Of a stretch of DNA of 64,000 bases, positions 31,961-42,845 are shown piece by piece; within the stretch, counting starts at the first letter, position 1; every line of letters begins with the position of its first letter. The translations under genes were made by a program, and so were the position numbers. The notes beneath the pieces are model-generated. The model saw nothing but the letters and a program-made list of their open reading frames with translations, did not search any database and was not told the DNA's origin. The stretch comes from Drosophila persimilis. Its lineage: Eukaryota > Arthropoda > Insecta > Diptera > Drosophilidae. The stretch spans positions 496,001-560,000 of the forward strand of contig NW_020825327.1 in NCBI RefSeq assembly GCF_003286085.1, written 5' to 3'.

Positions 31961-33168
31961 TGTAACATTTCCACGATATATTTCTATACGTGAGTAGGGG
32001 ATGGATTGGAGGGGATGTCGAGGTCACGGCCGGTGGGGATTCTTTGGTTCCGTGCTCATTCGGTAACTTGGGGGGGTTCGTTTGACCGCGTCTCGACTCC
32101 TACTACATAAACTTTAAAATGTTAGAATCCCGTGACTCTACAGGGAGCGAACTCCGAAAACAACACTATGCCTATTCCGAGCATAACGGACATTACACGG
32201 CACAATCATAGGGCGTACCCGAAAGTACCAGGGGCTTTCGTCGGCGTGTTCCAAAATCTCGCGGGCGTGAGGTCTTGCGATGGAAGTCGACCCACACGAT
32301 TCTATACCCACCCTTCCATGATTTCCAGGGGTGCGAAGGTTCTGGAAATCCCTAATATTCTTACCCTACCCCATTAGGTCACCCTGTCCCTAGGAAAATT
32401 ATAAGTCTACTCCATGTTCATTGCTAATACAATTCAATATATTCCGTGGTACTTCATCATCGACATGTTGCTTCAATCAAAACTAACAAACCAAATTTCA
32501 CTTCTTAACATAACGCTAGTCTTGCACTACAATCAGCAGGCAACTCAAGAAAAAATTTAATGGAATGGAAAAAAAATAGGAGGCTTAATCCCTAAAAAAA
32601 AATTTTATAGCTATAGGGATATATAAATGGTGGAGTATAATTAGATAAGATAGGAATATAATATAAGATATTAAAATAAGTAAATTAGGTATGTATAAAG
32701 GAAAAAAATTAAAAATAAAAAAAATATTCAAAAGCAGCAGGGGTCATACCAGCGATCAGCAATGGTGAGCCAAAACGAAATTTAATTTAACATTATAAAT
32801 TTATTTAATTTTTTTTTTTTCTGGGTTGAGGAGATTTTTTTTCTATGTTGGTTAGTGTATTGCTTGGCTACGTTTCCATGCATTAAAAGAATGCAGGGAA
32901 TGCGAGCAATGCAAGCTTAGCAGCATTGGCACCGAAGAGACCGAAAAGCTTCGAGCGTGTGGAACGCAAGCGTTGCGCTCTCTTATCAGCAGCGGCTGGC
33001 CGCTGCGCATGCGTTTTAGATTGGAACGAAGACAGGCGCAAAGGAGAAAATTAAAATTGGGTCACTTACGGCTTGCATACAGTGGTCCCTCGCTGAAAGG
33101 CGCCTTTCGTTGTGGAGCTGTGGAGACCCGGTTAGTGTGTACCCAAATCGGAGGGGGATTGGGAAATA

Positions 33169-33204
<36 letters not shown>

Positions 33205-34418
33205 GGGTATGAAAAGGTTTTTTTTTTGTCTGTTATTTTAGGATTACATCGTTCAGTCTCCAACCCGCAAAAATAAATTCCGTTTTGGGAACTGGCACAT
33301 TCACGCCTAGCGAGGTAGGACTGTACCTCAGAGTTAAAGAATATAAGTGCTTAAAGAACAAGAAAAATTACAATTAAAACTACACTATGCTACAAAATCT
33401 CGGTCCGGATCCGTGGCGGCGTCTTCTAGGCCGTCGCAGACAGCGAGTTAGCGGCGCATAGGGAGGGGGGGGGTAATCACGATGCCCTCGATGCCCTCTA
33501 TGCGCGTACGTTAGATATGGCGCAAGGGTCAGGGCCGGTGGAGGTTATGTCGCCGGGCAGGTGGATGCTTCAACGACTCCAAAAGGGGGAAAAAAATCGC
33601 GGCCCCACACCAAGGTCGACTCCGAAGAGTACTCCCGTCAAGGGTGGGAGTTTGGTGTGGGTGGGGGCAGAACTTTGGGAGAGCCGGGTGGCTACCGCTC
33701 GGGGCCAGGGCCCTATGGGCGAAACAGAACCAAAACCACGAGGCTCAGAAAAAAATCTAAATTTTCCCTACAGGGCACTTTTACATACCGGTTTTTTCCG
33801 AGCTTTTCCACGGAGACACGAGTGTTGGGTTCTCCTGGCCGAGTTGTGGGACGCACGGGTTTGCACCAAGAACAACACTTGCTGGCGAGGCGAGGCAAAT
33901 ATGCACTTTTCGCCAGGGTATTTTCTTGCCAGTTTTCTCGGCGCACGGTTATTAATTGTCGCCCGATTTTTGCGGCGCGCCCACCGGGTGGGACTTTCCC
34001 GTTCCGTTTTATTTATTTTCGGATTGTCTTTGTGGCACTTATTTGGGTTGTACTTTCTTACTTTTCTTTTATTTTGGGATTACACGTGGTCGATTGAGTT
34101 ATATATTTTTTTACCGAAGCGGAGATAGCCACCGGCTGCACAGATTCAAATTTTCAAAAGAGAACGTTCTGGGGCTTTTGCACTGCTTAAATACGAGCTT
34201 ACCGATCTTAAAGCTCGGCTTCGAAAGCTCCGTTGCGATGCGCTGCACAGCACTTACGGCAGCTCAGCTCAGCTGTTCCCTACCTCGAGCTTGCTTGCAC
34301 CCACCCCAACTATACTATGCCCTGCAGCGCTAATTGGCCCAAGGTTATTGCATGCGATATCCGAGCACCTTAGCGATAACCTATTTTGAATCGGTATTGT
34401 CCAACCGCAACCGTTACA
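31961..34418 (-). repeat. 3' LTR of the Ulysses-like element
   Basis: 2458 bp, plus-strand ends TGTAACATTT and CCGTTACA, direct repeat of 40419-42845. It contains a run of 35 G at 33169-33203, where the partner has 14. Open frames of 178-203 residues at 33517-34128 lie antisense to the element and share sequence in two frames; both recur in the other LTR. I treat them as non-coding. Confidence 0.9.
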
Positions 34419-34461
34419 CCACCCGATAATATGCCACCGTTAGACGGAATATTAGCGGGAA

Positions 34462-37400
34462 TCAGGATCGAATGTCTTTCGCATGAAAGGTTCCTATTTC
34501 TCGGCCCTGCAGATTTTCCAGGAGGTAGAAACAATTACCCAGTTTTTTCCGCACGCGACATTTCAGAAATTTAGGAGCCAATTTGGCATTAAAATTTTGC
34601 GTGAATTTGCTCAAGGAAAAATTTCGGTGAAATACTTCCTGACCTTCTCGGAACGACACAGGCTTGGCTCGTAAATTGTATTGAGCCACGTTGCGCTCAT
34701 ACGCTTTCTTAATATTGCCCTGTATATCTTTTCGAATTAGAGCTAAATTGTCTGACCTAGCTACCGGGACAATGGGTTCTTCCAGCAAGTCTAAATCCTT
34801 CAGAAGCTTATAATCCGTCCCATGAGTGAGCATATCTAAGCCAAACAGGGCTCGATATGGTGAACAACCTAAGGACTGATGTAGTGACGATCGCAGCGAA
34901 CAAGATATACTTGAGAGATGCTGATCCCAGTATGTCTGATCCTGCTGAAGATATGCTCGCACGGCAGCTAACAATGAACGATTTACTCGTTCCGCCGCAT
35001 TACTTTGGGGAGAGTATAGTGCCGTGTACATATGTTTAATTCCCAGCTGTGTCAAGAATGCGTTGAATTCTGTAGCTTTGAATTGTTTTCCATTGTCGCT
35101 AACAATAGTTTCAGGCACCCCATATGCATGAAAGATATGCTTTAGCAGAAATTCTTGGATTACTACGGAAGTAAATTTCTTCAGGGGGTGTAGCCAATGG
35201 TATTTGCTGAAGTGATCTAAAACAATTAGCAACCCAACATGTCCATTTTTGCTGCGTGGATAAGGTCCAAGCAGATCTATGTATAATCGTTGAAAGGGTC
35301 GACAAGTTGGTATGTGGTTTCCCATGGGTGGCCGCAGAGTATAATTAGGAGCTTTGCATGCTTTGCACACCTCACAACTACGAATATACTCTCGAACATC
35401 TTTAGCTAAGCCGGGCCAAAACAGACTTCTTCGAACTTTTTCTATGGTCTTTTGCATGCCGGCGTGCGCGGAAGTAGGATTGTCATGAGCTTGTTTAAGA
35501 ACGTCGGTCTTCAATCGCTCGGGAACCCATAACTTCCAATTTCGACTGTCTTGCCCTGCCTTTCCATCTGCGTGTTCGGTTCGAATGTACAGAAATTGGT
35601 CGTTAATCTTCAGATCGGGCAGTTGAGAGGAATTTTTCTGATACTGTTCTTTTAACTGTTGGTAGCTCTCATCCTGAAAAGCATCGGATTCGAGATCTAT
35701 CACCGGACTCATCACTACTGCGGATACTTCAGGTTCATGTAATCGGGAAAGAGCATCGGGGACAATGTGATCTTTTCCTTTTCGGTGCGATATCGAGAAT
35801 TTAAATTGCTGCAATCTAAAAATCCATCGAGCTAACCTCCCCGACACGTTTTGCTGGCGCATTAGCCACAACAAACTGGAATGATCAGTAACCACTTCGA
35901 ATTCCTGCAGTTCCAGATAGCAACGGAACTTTTCGATGGCCAGAATTACGGCCAAGCACTCGCGCTCCGTAACGCTATAGTTACGTTGCGCACGACTTAG
36001 TTTTTTCGACATAAACGCAATTGGCTTTTCCTGCAGATCCACCAATTGCACGAGCACGGCTCCTATACCAAAATCAGTTGCATCACAGTGGTGGAAAGAT
36101 TTCTGTTCGAAGTCTGGGTTTTCGAGCACTGGAGCAGAAGTCAACACGGTTTTTAAAGAGTCCATTGCGACTTGTGCTTCCGGGGTCCAAATAAATTTCT
36201 TTTTGTTAGAAAGAAGCTCGGTGATAGGACAGGATAGCTCAGAGAAATTCTGGATGAATCTACGGTACCAGCCGCAGACCCCAAGAAAGCCGCGAACCTG
36301 TTTTAGATTCCTTGGCGGTGGCCAGTTCACTATGCAAGCTACTTTGGAGGGATCAGTGCAAATACCTCCGTTACTGATGACGTATCCAAGATAATTTACG
36401 CTGGTGACACAGAACTGACTCTTCTTAATATTCAGAGTCAGGTTGGCTTTTCTGAACTGTTCAGCGAGTCGTACCAGCACGGCTAGATGGGAAGAGAAAT
36501 CTGCTGATACGATGCAGAGATCGTCCAAGTATCCAAAGACGCAGTAACGCAAATCCGGGGGAATGATCTCATCCATCAAACGACACATAGTGGATGGAGC
36601 GTTACACAGGCCAAAAGGCATAACCTTAAACTGATATAAAGGCCTTCCCGGGACCGTAAAAGCCGTTAGTGCCTTGGAATCCTCAGAGAGTTCGATCTGC
36701 CAATATGCATCTTTTAGGTCCAGCTTGGTTATGATATTTGCCTTGGGCAACCGGGCAAAAATACCATCGATACTGGGTAATGGGTAGGCATCCTTACGGG
36801 TGACTTCATTCAGTCTTCGAGCATCGAGACACAGACGGACTTTGTTGGGCTTGAGAACCAGTCGCATTGGCGAACTCCAAGCACTGGATGACGGTTCGAT
36901 AACGCCTAGTTGGAGCATGCGATCTACCTCAGCATAAAGCAACTTTTCAACCGCTGGGCTAACCGGGTAAAAGCGTTGTTTTACGGGGGCGGCCTGACCT
37001 ACATCGATATGATGCTTAAGCAAGGCCGTACGCCCTAGTCCCTCCGTCGCGTTGGGAAATAACTGTTTAACTACCTCGAGTTGTTGGTTTTGCTGCCTAG
37101 TTAAAGGATACCGTAGGGGATCTGGTTCGGCTGCCTCATCGTCTTTCGAGCTTATCTCGACAGCTGCAATGATGTCTGGGGCCAGCGAAAAGGATCTCCA
37201 AAAATCGTGACCTAGGATTAGATTTTGTGTCAGGGATGGAATTATATATAACTTCATGGGTTTCTCGATAGTTCGATAACGCATGATGACATTTAATACC
37301 CCCATTATCTGTTGACTTTGGCCATCTGCAGTTTTTGCAGTGGCTTTTATTAGTTTATATTCAGAAAAGGATGAAAAATCAGTCTGAGCTACTTCAGCAC

Positions 37401-37758
37401 CTATACAGCTGATACTTGCGCCGGTGTCTAACAGCCCCTGTTCTGTTCGACCCAAAAAGGATACTTCGGCATAACTGCGCATATCCTTGGGACTATTAAT
37501 AATAGCGGAAACTAACAGTCTACGGTTATTTTTGACATTATCATAATATTTTCTTAAACGCTGGATTCGTTTTGGGGCTTCATGTGGTTTTTCATTAAAA
37601 ATTCTGTTTCGAACCGCTAAATATTTATGAATCCGTTCGGGATAGGGTAAAAACCGACAACTTCGCTTTACGATCGTATTCGTTTCCTTTCTTTTCTCAC
37701 CACTAGAAGCCAAACTCTTCTTGTCTCCCTCTAAGTCAACGGGCAAGATTAATGGTGG
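34462..37758 (-). CDS. pol: Ulysses-like Pol: protease, RT, RNase H, integrase, intact
   Basis: Start taken as the first pol-frame codon after the slippery site at 37764-37758. Order (about 1099 residues): protease GLLDTGASISCIGAEV near 115 with NLILGHDFW near 190; RT with TKLDLKDAYWQIEL and FGYLDDLCIV (about 345-440); RNase H with HHCDATDFGIGAVLV and SVTERECLAVILAIEKF (about 555-610); integrase zinc region HDNPTSAHAGMQ…CEVCKACK (about 770-810) and D-D-E in YIDLLGPYP, IVSDNGKQF and NAAERVNRSL (about 835-925). A basic C-terminal tail follows. All catalytic residues I can check are present and there is no internal stop. It ends 43 bp before the 3' LTR, so no env ORF exists. Confidence 0.9.
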   Translation of the reverse strand, partial: PPLILPVDLEGDKKSLASSGEKRKETNTIVKRSCRFLPYPERIHKYLAVRNRIFNEKPHEAPKRIQRLRKYYDNVKNNRRLLVSAIINSPKDMRSYAEVSFLGRTEQGLLDTGASISCIGAEVAQTDFSSFSEYKLIKATAKTADGQSQQIMGVLNVIMRYRTIEKPMKLYIIPSLTQNLILGHDFWRSFSLAPDIIAAVEISSKDDEAAEPDPLRYPLTRQQNQQLEVVKQLFPNATEGLGRTALLKHHIDVGQAAPVKQRFYPVSPAVEKLLYAEVDRMLQLGVIEPSSSAWSSPMRLVLKPNKVRLCLDARRLNEVTRKDAYPLPSIDGIFARLPKANIITKLDLKDAYWQIELSEDSKALTAFTVPGRPLYQFKVMPFGLCNAPSTMCRLMDEIIPPDLRYCVFGYLDDLCIVSADFSSHLAVLVRLAEQFRKANLTLNIKKSQFCVTSVNYLGYVISNGGICTDPSKVACIVNWPPPRNLKQVRGFLGVCGWYRRFIQNFSELSCPITELLSNKKKFIWTPEAQVAMDSLKTVLTSAPVLENPDFEQKSFHHCDATDFGIGAVLVQLVDLQEKPIAFMSKKLSRAQRNYSVTERECLAVILAIEKFRCYLELQEFEVVTDHSSLLWLMRQQNVSGRLARWIFRLQQFKFSISHRKGKDHIVPDALSRLHEPEVSAVVMSPVIDLESDAFQDESYQQLKEQYQKNSSQLPDLKINDQFLYIRTEHADGKAGQDSRNWKLWVPERLKTDVLKQAHDNPTSAHAGMQKTIEKVRRSLFWPGLAKDVREYIRSCEVCKACKAPNYTLRPPMGNHIPTCRPFQRLYIDLLGPYPRSKNGHVGLLIVLDHFSKYHWLHPLKKFTSVVIQEFLLKHIFHAYGVPETIVSDNGKQFKATEFNAFLTQLGIKHMYTALYSPQSNAAERVNRSLLAAVRAYLQQDQTYWDQHLSSISCSLRSSLHQSLGCSPYRALFGLDMLTHGTDYKLLKDLDLLEEPIVPVARSDNLALIRKDIQGNIKKAYERNVAQYNLRAKPVSFREGQEVFHRNFSLSKFTQNFNAKLAPKFLKCRVRKKLGNCFYLLENLQGREIGTFHAKDIRS

Positions 37759-39398
37759 TTTTTTGGGGGCATCCTGCTGTTGTTGGATGCACCCTTCTGA
37801 CGGTTTTCCGAAGCTCTACGAATGCATGTTTGGCACTGCGGCTTATAAACATTCGGAGCTCCACAGCCGTAACAAAATATCCGCCTATCTGCCATACAAT
37901 TTTCCCACACATGTCCAAGCTCCTCACAATTCCAACAAGAACGCTTAGCCGTCGAACTTTGAATGGCCTCTACGCTGATATCCTCATACTCTTCTTGATC
38001 GCTTTCAGGGCGCGATTCCTCCAGACTATGTATCGAACGGCGGCCGACCGGTGGCCGAGACTTGTCCGATTTCTGTAACTCCTGCACTAGATTTTCATGC
38101 ATCTGTACTAATCTTCTCAATTGACCAACTGAGCTAATGGACTGATATAAGATTTTGTGACGGGTTTCGGGAAGCAAATTGGCTTTTAATATTTCTATTA
38201 ATTCTTCTTCCGCCATTTTAATTCCAAATTTATCTATAAGACCAGCCACGGCGTCGTGAAAAGCGACGAAGGGTTCTCCGACGTGTTGCTTTCGAGCTCG
38301 AATCAATTCCTTGCTCATAAACTCCGAACGATAGTCTTTATATTGTTGTCTAAGAGCTGCACAAAATTCTGTCCAAACGATGCGATCTACCTGCTTGTGG
38401 TATCTCCAATACCAATCGCGCGCTTTACCAACCAGCAAAATGTGCAAATGTTTGCAAAGGCCGAGAAAATCGCTATCCAAGGTTTCATCGGTTAATGTTT
38501 TGACTCGGTAAATGAATTCTTCTACCCCTAAACCTTCGGTAGAACCATCAAAAGGAACATTCCACTTTTGCATAATGTTGGCCGTCTTGGCCGTTCGCAG
38601 GCTAGTCATGCTGTTTATACATGAAACTGGTGTTGGGATATTTGGCCTCGCATACCCTTCCTGCGGACTCGCTGGCGGCTGAATGTGCAAAGTGGATATG
38701 GCTCTGGCCACAGTGCGCTCAATTATCTGTTGGAGGACATCCAAGTCCAACCCCTGGCTTGGAGGGGCTGTCCGTGCATTGGGTGCTTCCCAAGGGCTAG
38801 AGTGAGTGGCTACATTAGCTGACGGAGCTTCAGTCTGGTTGGAGCTATGGCTAGCATCCAATCCCGACAAACACACTACTTCCGGACCGGAAGATCGACC
38901 TGGCGGGATCTTCGGGACCTGCTTTTTGGCTGGTGCTCGAATTCTTTTGGACCGAGTGGGCCTAGTGGTTCGTTCGACCGGGACTGAACCTACAGTTGGA
39001 ATTTGGCTCAATTGGGTATTCTTGCCATTTCCCTCGGATATCTTTCCCGTCTCTGGCTGAAAATGTCCATTTGCCGGGGTCTGTGCGACCTCCAAAGCTT
39101 TGGCAAGACTTCGAGTAGTAATTCCCGAGGGACCGGGTAATTCTGTTGGTTCCGGCTGCGGCTTGTTTGGAGAACAATTGCCAACAACTAGTTTTGCTTG
39201 AGATAACGTACATACTCGGCTACAGTTCGGACACTCATCGTGATGCGGGAACCATTCTTCCAGACATGCTTTATAGAAAACGTGATTGCACGGAGTACAA
39301 AAACACGGCTGAGTATTGGACATTTCGGAGCAACAAATGCCGCAAAAGTTTTCCGAACTCAGCGGATTGTTTTGCTGAGGACTATGTCGCAGCGGCAT
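37749..39398 (-). CDS. gag: Ulysses-like Gag with an N-terminal RING-like domain
   Basis: 549 residues from ATG 39398. Residues 19-59 have RING spacing: C19, C22, C37, H39, C45, C56, C59 (CGICC…CNHVFYKACLEEWF…CPNC). The fifth ligand position holds Tyr42 instead of His or Cys. RING domains usually serve in ubiquitin transfer; whether this one folds or acts is unknown. A long Pro/Ser/Thr-rich linker (60-270) includes a basic patch (PTRSKRIRAPAKK). The Retrotrans_gag capsid region is about 285-430 (KWNVPFDGSTEGLGVEEFIYRV…WYWRYH…). Knuckle-like motifs CWNCEELGHVWENC and CYGCGAPNVYKPQC lie near 490-525. The last codons overlap pol. Confidence 0.85.
   Translation of the reverse strand: MPLRHSPQQNNPLSSENFCGICCSEMSNTQPCFCTPCNHVFYKACLEEWFPHHDECPNCSRVCTLSQAKLVVGNCSPNKPQPEPTELPGPSGITTRSLAKALEVAQTPANGHFQPETGKISEGNGKNTQLSQIPTVGSVPVERTTRPTRSKRIRAPAKKQVPKIPPGRSSGPEVVCLSGLDASHSSNQTEAPSANVATHSSPWEAPNARTAPPSQGLDLDVLQQIIERTVARAISTLHIQPPASPQEGYARPNIPTPVSCINSMTSLRTAKTANIMQKWNVPFDGSTEGLGVEEFIYRVKTLTDETLDSDFLGLCKHLHILLVGKARDWYWRYHKQVDRIVWTEFCAALRQQYKDYRSEFMSKELIRARKQHVGEPFVAFHDAVAGLIDKFGIKMAEEELIEILKANLLPETRHKILYQSISSVGQLRRLVQMHENLVQELQKSDKSRPPVGRRSIHSLEESRPESDQEEYEDISVEAIQSSTAKRSCWNCEELGHVWENCMADRRIFCYGCGAPNVYKPQCQTCIRRASENRQKGASNNSRMPPKNHH
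37758..37764 (-). promoter_or_regulatory. -1 ribosomal frameshift site AAAAAAC (Ulysses-like gag-pol)
   Basis: Minus-strand gag codons are CCA-AAA-AAC, placing A AAA AAC in the X XXY YYZ register. The stop TAA lies seven bases further on. A -1 slip joins the pol frame, which is open from here. This heptamer is a well-known efficient slippery site in other retroelements. Confidence 0.75.
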
Positions 39399-40392
39399 TT
39401 TTTTAAAGATTTTTTTTTTATTATTATTTGTTTTCTATATTCTACCAAATTATTCCTAGGGTGACATTTATTGGGTGACATATAATAAGATAGGGATAGG
39501 AGTTGCGAATCTTTGGAACAGCGACAAAAGAATGGATTTTGTTTGGGCTATGGTTTCTAGTTTGCATTGTCTTAGTATCAGTGCCCTGGTTTAAGTGTCC
39601 ACATATGATTCGGCCAGGGTACGCAAGCAGCATACGCGCTAGTTCCAGACAACCATATGCAGCCACCGCTGCCACTGGAATAATACCCGCCAATGGTAAG
39701 GGTATGAGTGAAGACCAAATCTGGGACCGCAATCTCTGTGCTTCCATCACCCGTACAGGGACAATCAGTACTGATATCCGGCCTAAACCAAATATGCAAT
39801 ATTCTGCAATTGTATGCAACCGTATGCTATGCACAAAGAGTAACAATACCAAATCCGAATCAACCTCACAATTCAATCTATTGAAACTAATATCCGCTGA
39901 ATTAACGGTAGCTTGAAGGACGCGACCTAAACCAATCTCGCTTGTTCGGTATGAATACGCAAGCAGCATATATACACATTCCAGACAACAAGTTTGACTA
40001 GCCCGACAGGATGCGTCAGCATGGGAACTACTTTCTTAATTCCGGATTATCACTTAAGCTTCCCTTCGTCGTAGACTCGACGACTTCCCAATAAAACTCA
40101 GAGGAACAACCAGTATTAGGATCCAAGCAGAATCCGCAATATTCTGAAATTGTATCGGAGCAATGACCAGATCGTTTAGAGAAAACTAAAGTCAGCATTA
40201 AGCATATGAATACAAACGAGCAATAGGTGGGACGAGCCAATAGCTGATTTTGTTGCTAAAGTGACCAATACTTTCGACTGTCACTATAACTATGGCTAGT
40301 GACCCACGTTGGGCGCAAAAAAATTTATGTAACAACGTTACACCCTCGCGTCCAACTGGGTATAGACAGTAGCTAGCATTGGAAAAAAACCT
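39399..40392 (-). other. Leader of the Ulysses-like element
   Basis: About 1 kb between primer site and gag. Similar blocks recur ('caatattctgcaattgtatgcaac' near 39797 and 'caatattctgaaattgtat' near 40137; 'acgcaagcagcata' near 39621 and 39957), so it contains an old internal duplication. Open frames on both strands (39442-39969 minus, 39503-39916 plus) overlap each other and have no domain. I see no gene. Confidence 0.6.
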
Positions 40393-40418
40393 GCCCCACG
40401 TTGGGCGCCAAAAATTTA
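40302..40418 (-). promoter_or_regulatory. Primer binding site (tRNA-Lys), with a degenerate second copy
   Basis: The real site is 40393-40410: minus strand TGGCGCCCAACGTGGGGC, a perfect complement to a Drosophila tRNA-Lys 3' end, eight bases from the LTR. A second copy at 40302-40316 (cccacgttgggcgca) is followed by aaatttatgtaac and then aacgttaca. That resembles primer site, spacer, LTR start and LTR end with the LTR body gone. Confidence 0.8.
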
Positions 40419-42845
40419 TGTAACATTTCCACGATATATTTCTATACGTGAGTAGGGGATGGATTGGAGGGGATGTCGAGGTCACGGCCGGTGGGGATTC
40501 TTTGGTTCCGTGCTCATTCGGTAACTTGGGGGGGTTCGTTTGACCGCGTCTCGACTCCTACTACATAAACTTTAAAATGTTAGAATCCCGTGACTCTACA
40601 GGGAGCGAACTCCGAAAACAACACTATGCCTATTCCGAGCATAACGGACATTACACGGCACAATCATAGGGCGTACCCGAAAGTACCAGGGGCTTTCGTC
40701 GGCGTGTTCCAAAATCTCGCGGGCGTGAGGTCTTGCGATGGAAGTCGACCCACACGATTCTATACCCACCCTTCCATGATTTCCAGGGGTGCGAAGGTTC
40801 TGGAAATCCCTAATATTCTTACCCTACCCCATTAGGTCACCCTGTCCCTAGGAAAATTATAAGTCTACTCCATGTTCATTGCTAATACAATTCAATATAT
40901 TCCGTGGTACTTCATCATCGACATGTTGCTTCAATCAAAACTAACAAACCAAATTTCACTTCTTAACATAACGCTAGTCTTGCACTACAGCAGGCAACTC
41001 AAGAAAAAATTTAATGGAATGGAAAAAAAATAGGAGGCTTAATCCCTAAAAAAAAATTTTATAGCTATAGGGATATATAAATGGTGGAGTATAATTAGAT
41101 AAGATAGGAATATAATATAAGATATTAAAATAAGTAAATTAGGTATGTATAAAGGAAAAAAATTAAAAATAAAAAAAATATTCAAAAGCAGCAGGGGTCA
41201 TACCAGCGATCAGCAATGGTGAGCCAAAACGAAATTTAATTTAACATTATAAATTTATTTAATTTTTTTTTTTTCTGGGTTGAGGAGATTTTTTTTCTAT
41301 GTTGGTTAGTGTATTGCTTGGCTACGTTTCCATGCATTAAAAGAATGCAGGGAATGCGAGCAATGCAAGCTTAGCAGCATTGGCACCGAAGAGACCGAAA
41401 AGCTTCGAGCGTGTGGAACGCAAGCGTTGCGCTCTCTTATCAGCAGCGGCTGGCCGCTGCGCATGCGTTTTAGATTGGAACGAAGACAGGCGCAAAGGAG
41501 AAAATTAAAATTGGGTCACTTACGGCTTGCATACAGTGGTCCCTCGCTGAAAGGCGCCTTTCGTTGTGGAGCTGTGGAGACCCGGTTAGTGTGTACCCAA
41601 ATCGGAGGGGGATTGGGAAATAGGGGGGGGGGGGGGTATGAAAAGGTTTTTTTTTGTCTGTTATTTTATGATTACATCGTTCAGTCTCCAACCCGCAAAA
41701 ATAAATTCCGTTTTGGGAACTGGCACATTCACGCCTAGCGAGGTAGGACTGTACCTCAGAGTTAAAGAATATAAGTGCTTAAAGAACAAGAAAAATTACA
41801 ATTAAAACTACACTATGCTACAAAATCTCGGTCCGGATCCGTGGCGGCGTCTTCTAGGCCGTCGCAGACAGCGAGTTAGCGGCGCATAGGGAGGGGGGGG
41901 TAATCACGATGCCCTCGATGCCCTCTATGCGCGTACGTTAGATATGGCGCAAGGGTCAGGGCCGGTGGAGGTTATGTCGCCGGGCAGGTGGATGCTTCAA
42001 CGACTCCAAAAGGGGGAAAAAAATCGCGGCCCCACACCAAGGTCGACTCCGAAGAGTACTCCCGTCAAGGGTGGGAGTTTGGTGTGGGTGGGGGCAGAAC
42101 TTTGGGAGAGCCGGGTGGCTACCGCTCGGGGCCAGGGCCCTATGGGCGAAACAGAACCAAAACCACGAGGCTCAGAAAAAAATCTAAATTTTCCCTACAG
42201 GGCACTTTTACATACCGGTTTTTTCCGAGCTTTTCCACGGAGACACGAGTGTTGGGTTCTCCTGGCCGAGTTGTGGGACGCACGGGTTTGCACCAAGAAC
42301 AACACTTGCTGGCGAGGCGAGGCAAATATGCACTTTTCGCCAGGGTATTTTCTTGCCAGTTTTCTCGGCGCACGGTTATTAATTGTCGCCCGATTTTTGC
42401 GGCGCGCCCACCGGGTGGGACTTTCCCGTTCCGTTTTATTTATTTTCGGATTGTCTTTGTGGCACTGATTTGGGTTGTACTTTCTTACTTTTCTTTTATT
42501 TTGGGATTACACGTGGTCGATTGAGTTATATATTTTTTTACCGAAGCGGAGATAGCCACCGGCTGCACAGATTCAAATTTTCAAAAGAGAACGTTCTGGG
42601 GCTTTTGCACTGCTTAAATACGAGCTTACCGATCTTAAAGCTCGGCTTCGAAAGCTCCGTTGCGATGCGCTGCACAGCACTTACGGCAGCTCAGCTCAGC
42701 TGTTCCCTACCTCGAGCTTGCTTGCACCCACCCCAACTATACTATGCCCTGCAGCGCTAATTGGCCCAAGGTTATTGCATGCGATATCCGAGCACCTTAG
42801 CGATAACCTATTTTGAATCGGTATTGTCCAACCGCAACCGTTACA
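40419..42845 (-). repeat. 5' LTR of the Ulysses-like element
   Basis: 2427 bp. Differences from 31961-34418 seen by eye: a shorter G-run (14 at 41623-41636), 'actacagcagg' for 'actacaatcagcagg', and single bases such as cactGattt for cactTattt. Homopolymer counts aside, the pair is almost identical. Confidence 0.9.

Larger units (their letters stand above)
31961..42845 (-). mobile_element. Ulysses-like Ty3/gypsy LTR retrotransposon, structurally complete
   Basis: 10,885 bp read on the minus strand: 5' LTR 42845-40419, tRNA-Lys primer site, a leader of about 1 kb, gag, pol by -1 frameshift, 3' LTR 34418-31961. LTRs of about 2.4 kb, total length and lysine primer fit Ulysses/Osvaldo-clade elements of Drosophila; the name is inferred. 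Both ORFs are uninterrupted and the LTRs differ mainly in a G-run and a few bases, so this is a young and possibly active copy. It interrupts one of two duplicated segments (see 46622), so it probably arrived after that duplication. Confidence 0.88.

Noticed and set aside
33517-34128. Two overlapping open frames (203 and 178 residues), repeated at 41944-42524
   Set aside because: They lie inside both LTRs, antisense to the element, in two frames of the same low-complexity GC-rich DNA, with no domain. Duplication comes from the LTRs.
39442-39969. 175-residue minus-strand ORF in the Ulysses-like leader
   Set aside because: It overlaps a similar-sized plus-strand ORF, has no ATG context or domain, and sits in a region with internal duplication; best seen as leader.
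40302-40410. tRNA-like sequences
   Set aside because: Only the 3' 15-18 bases of a tRNA are present; these are primer binding sites, not tRNA genes.
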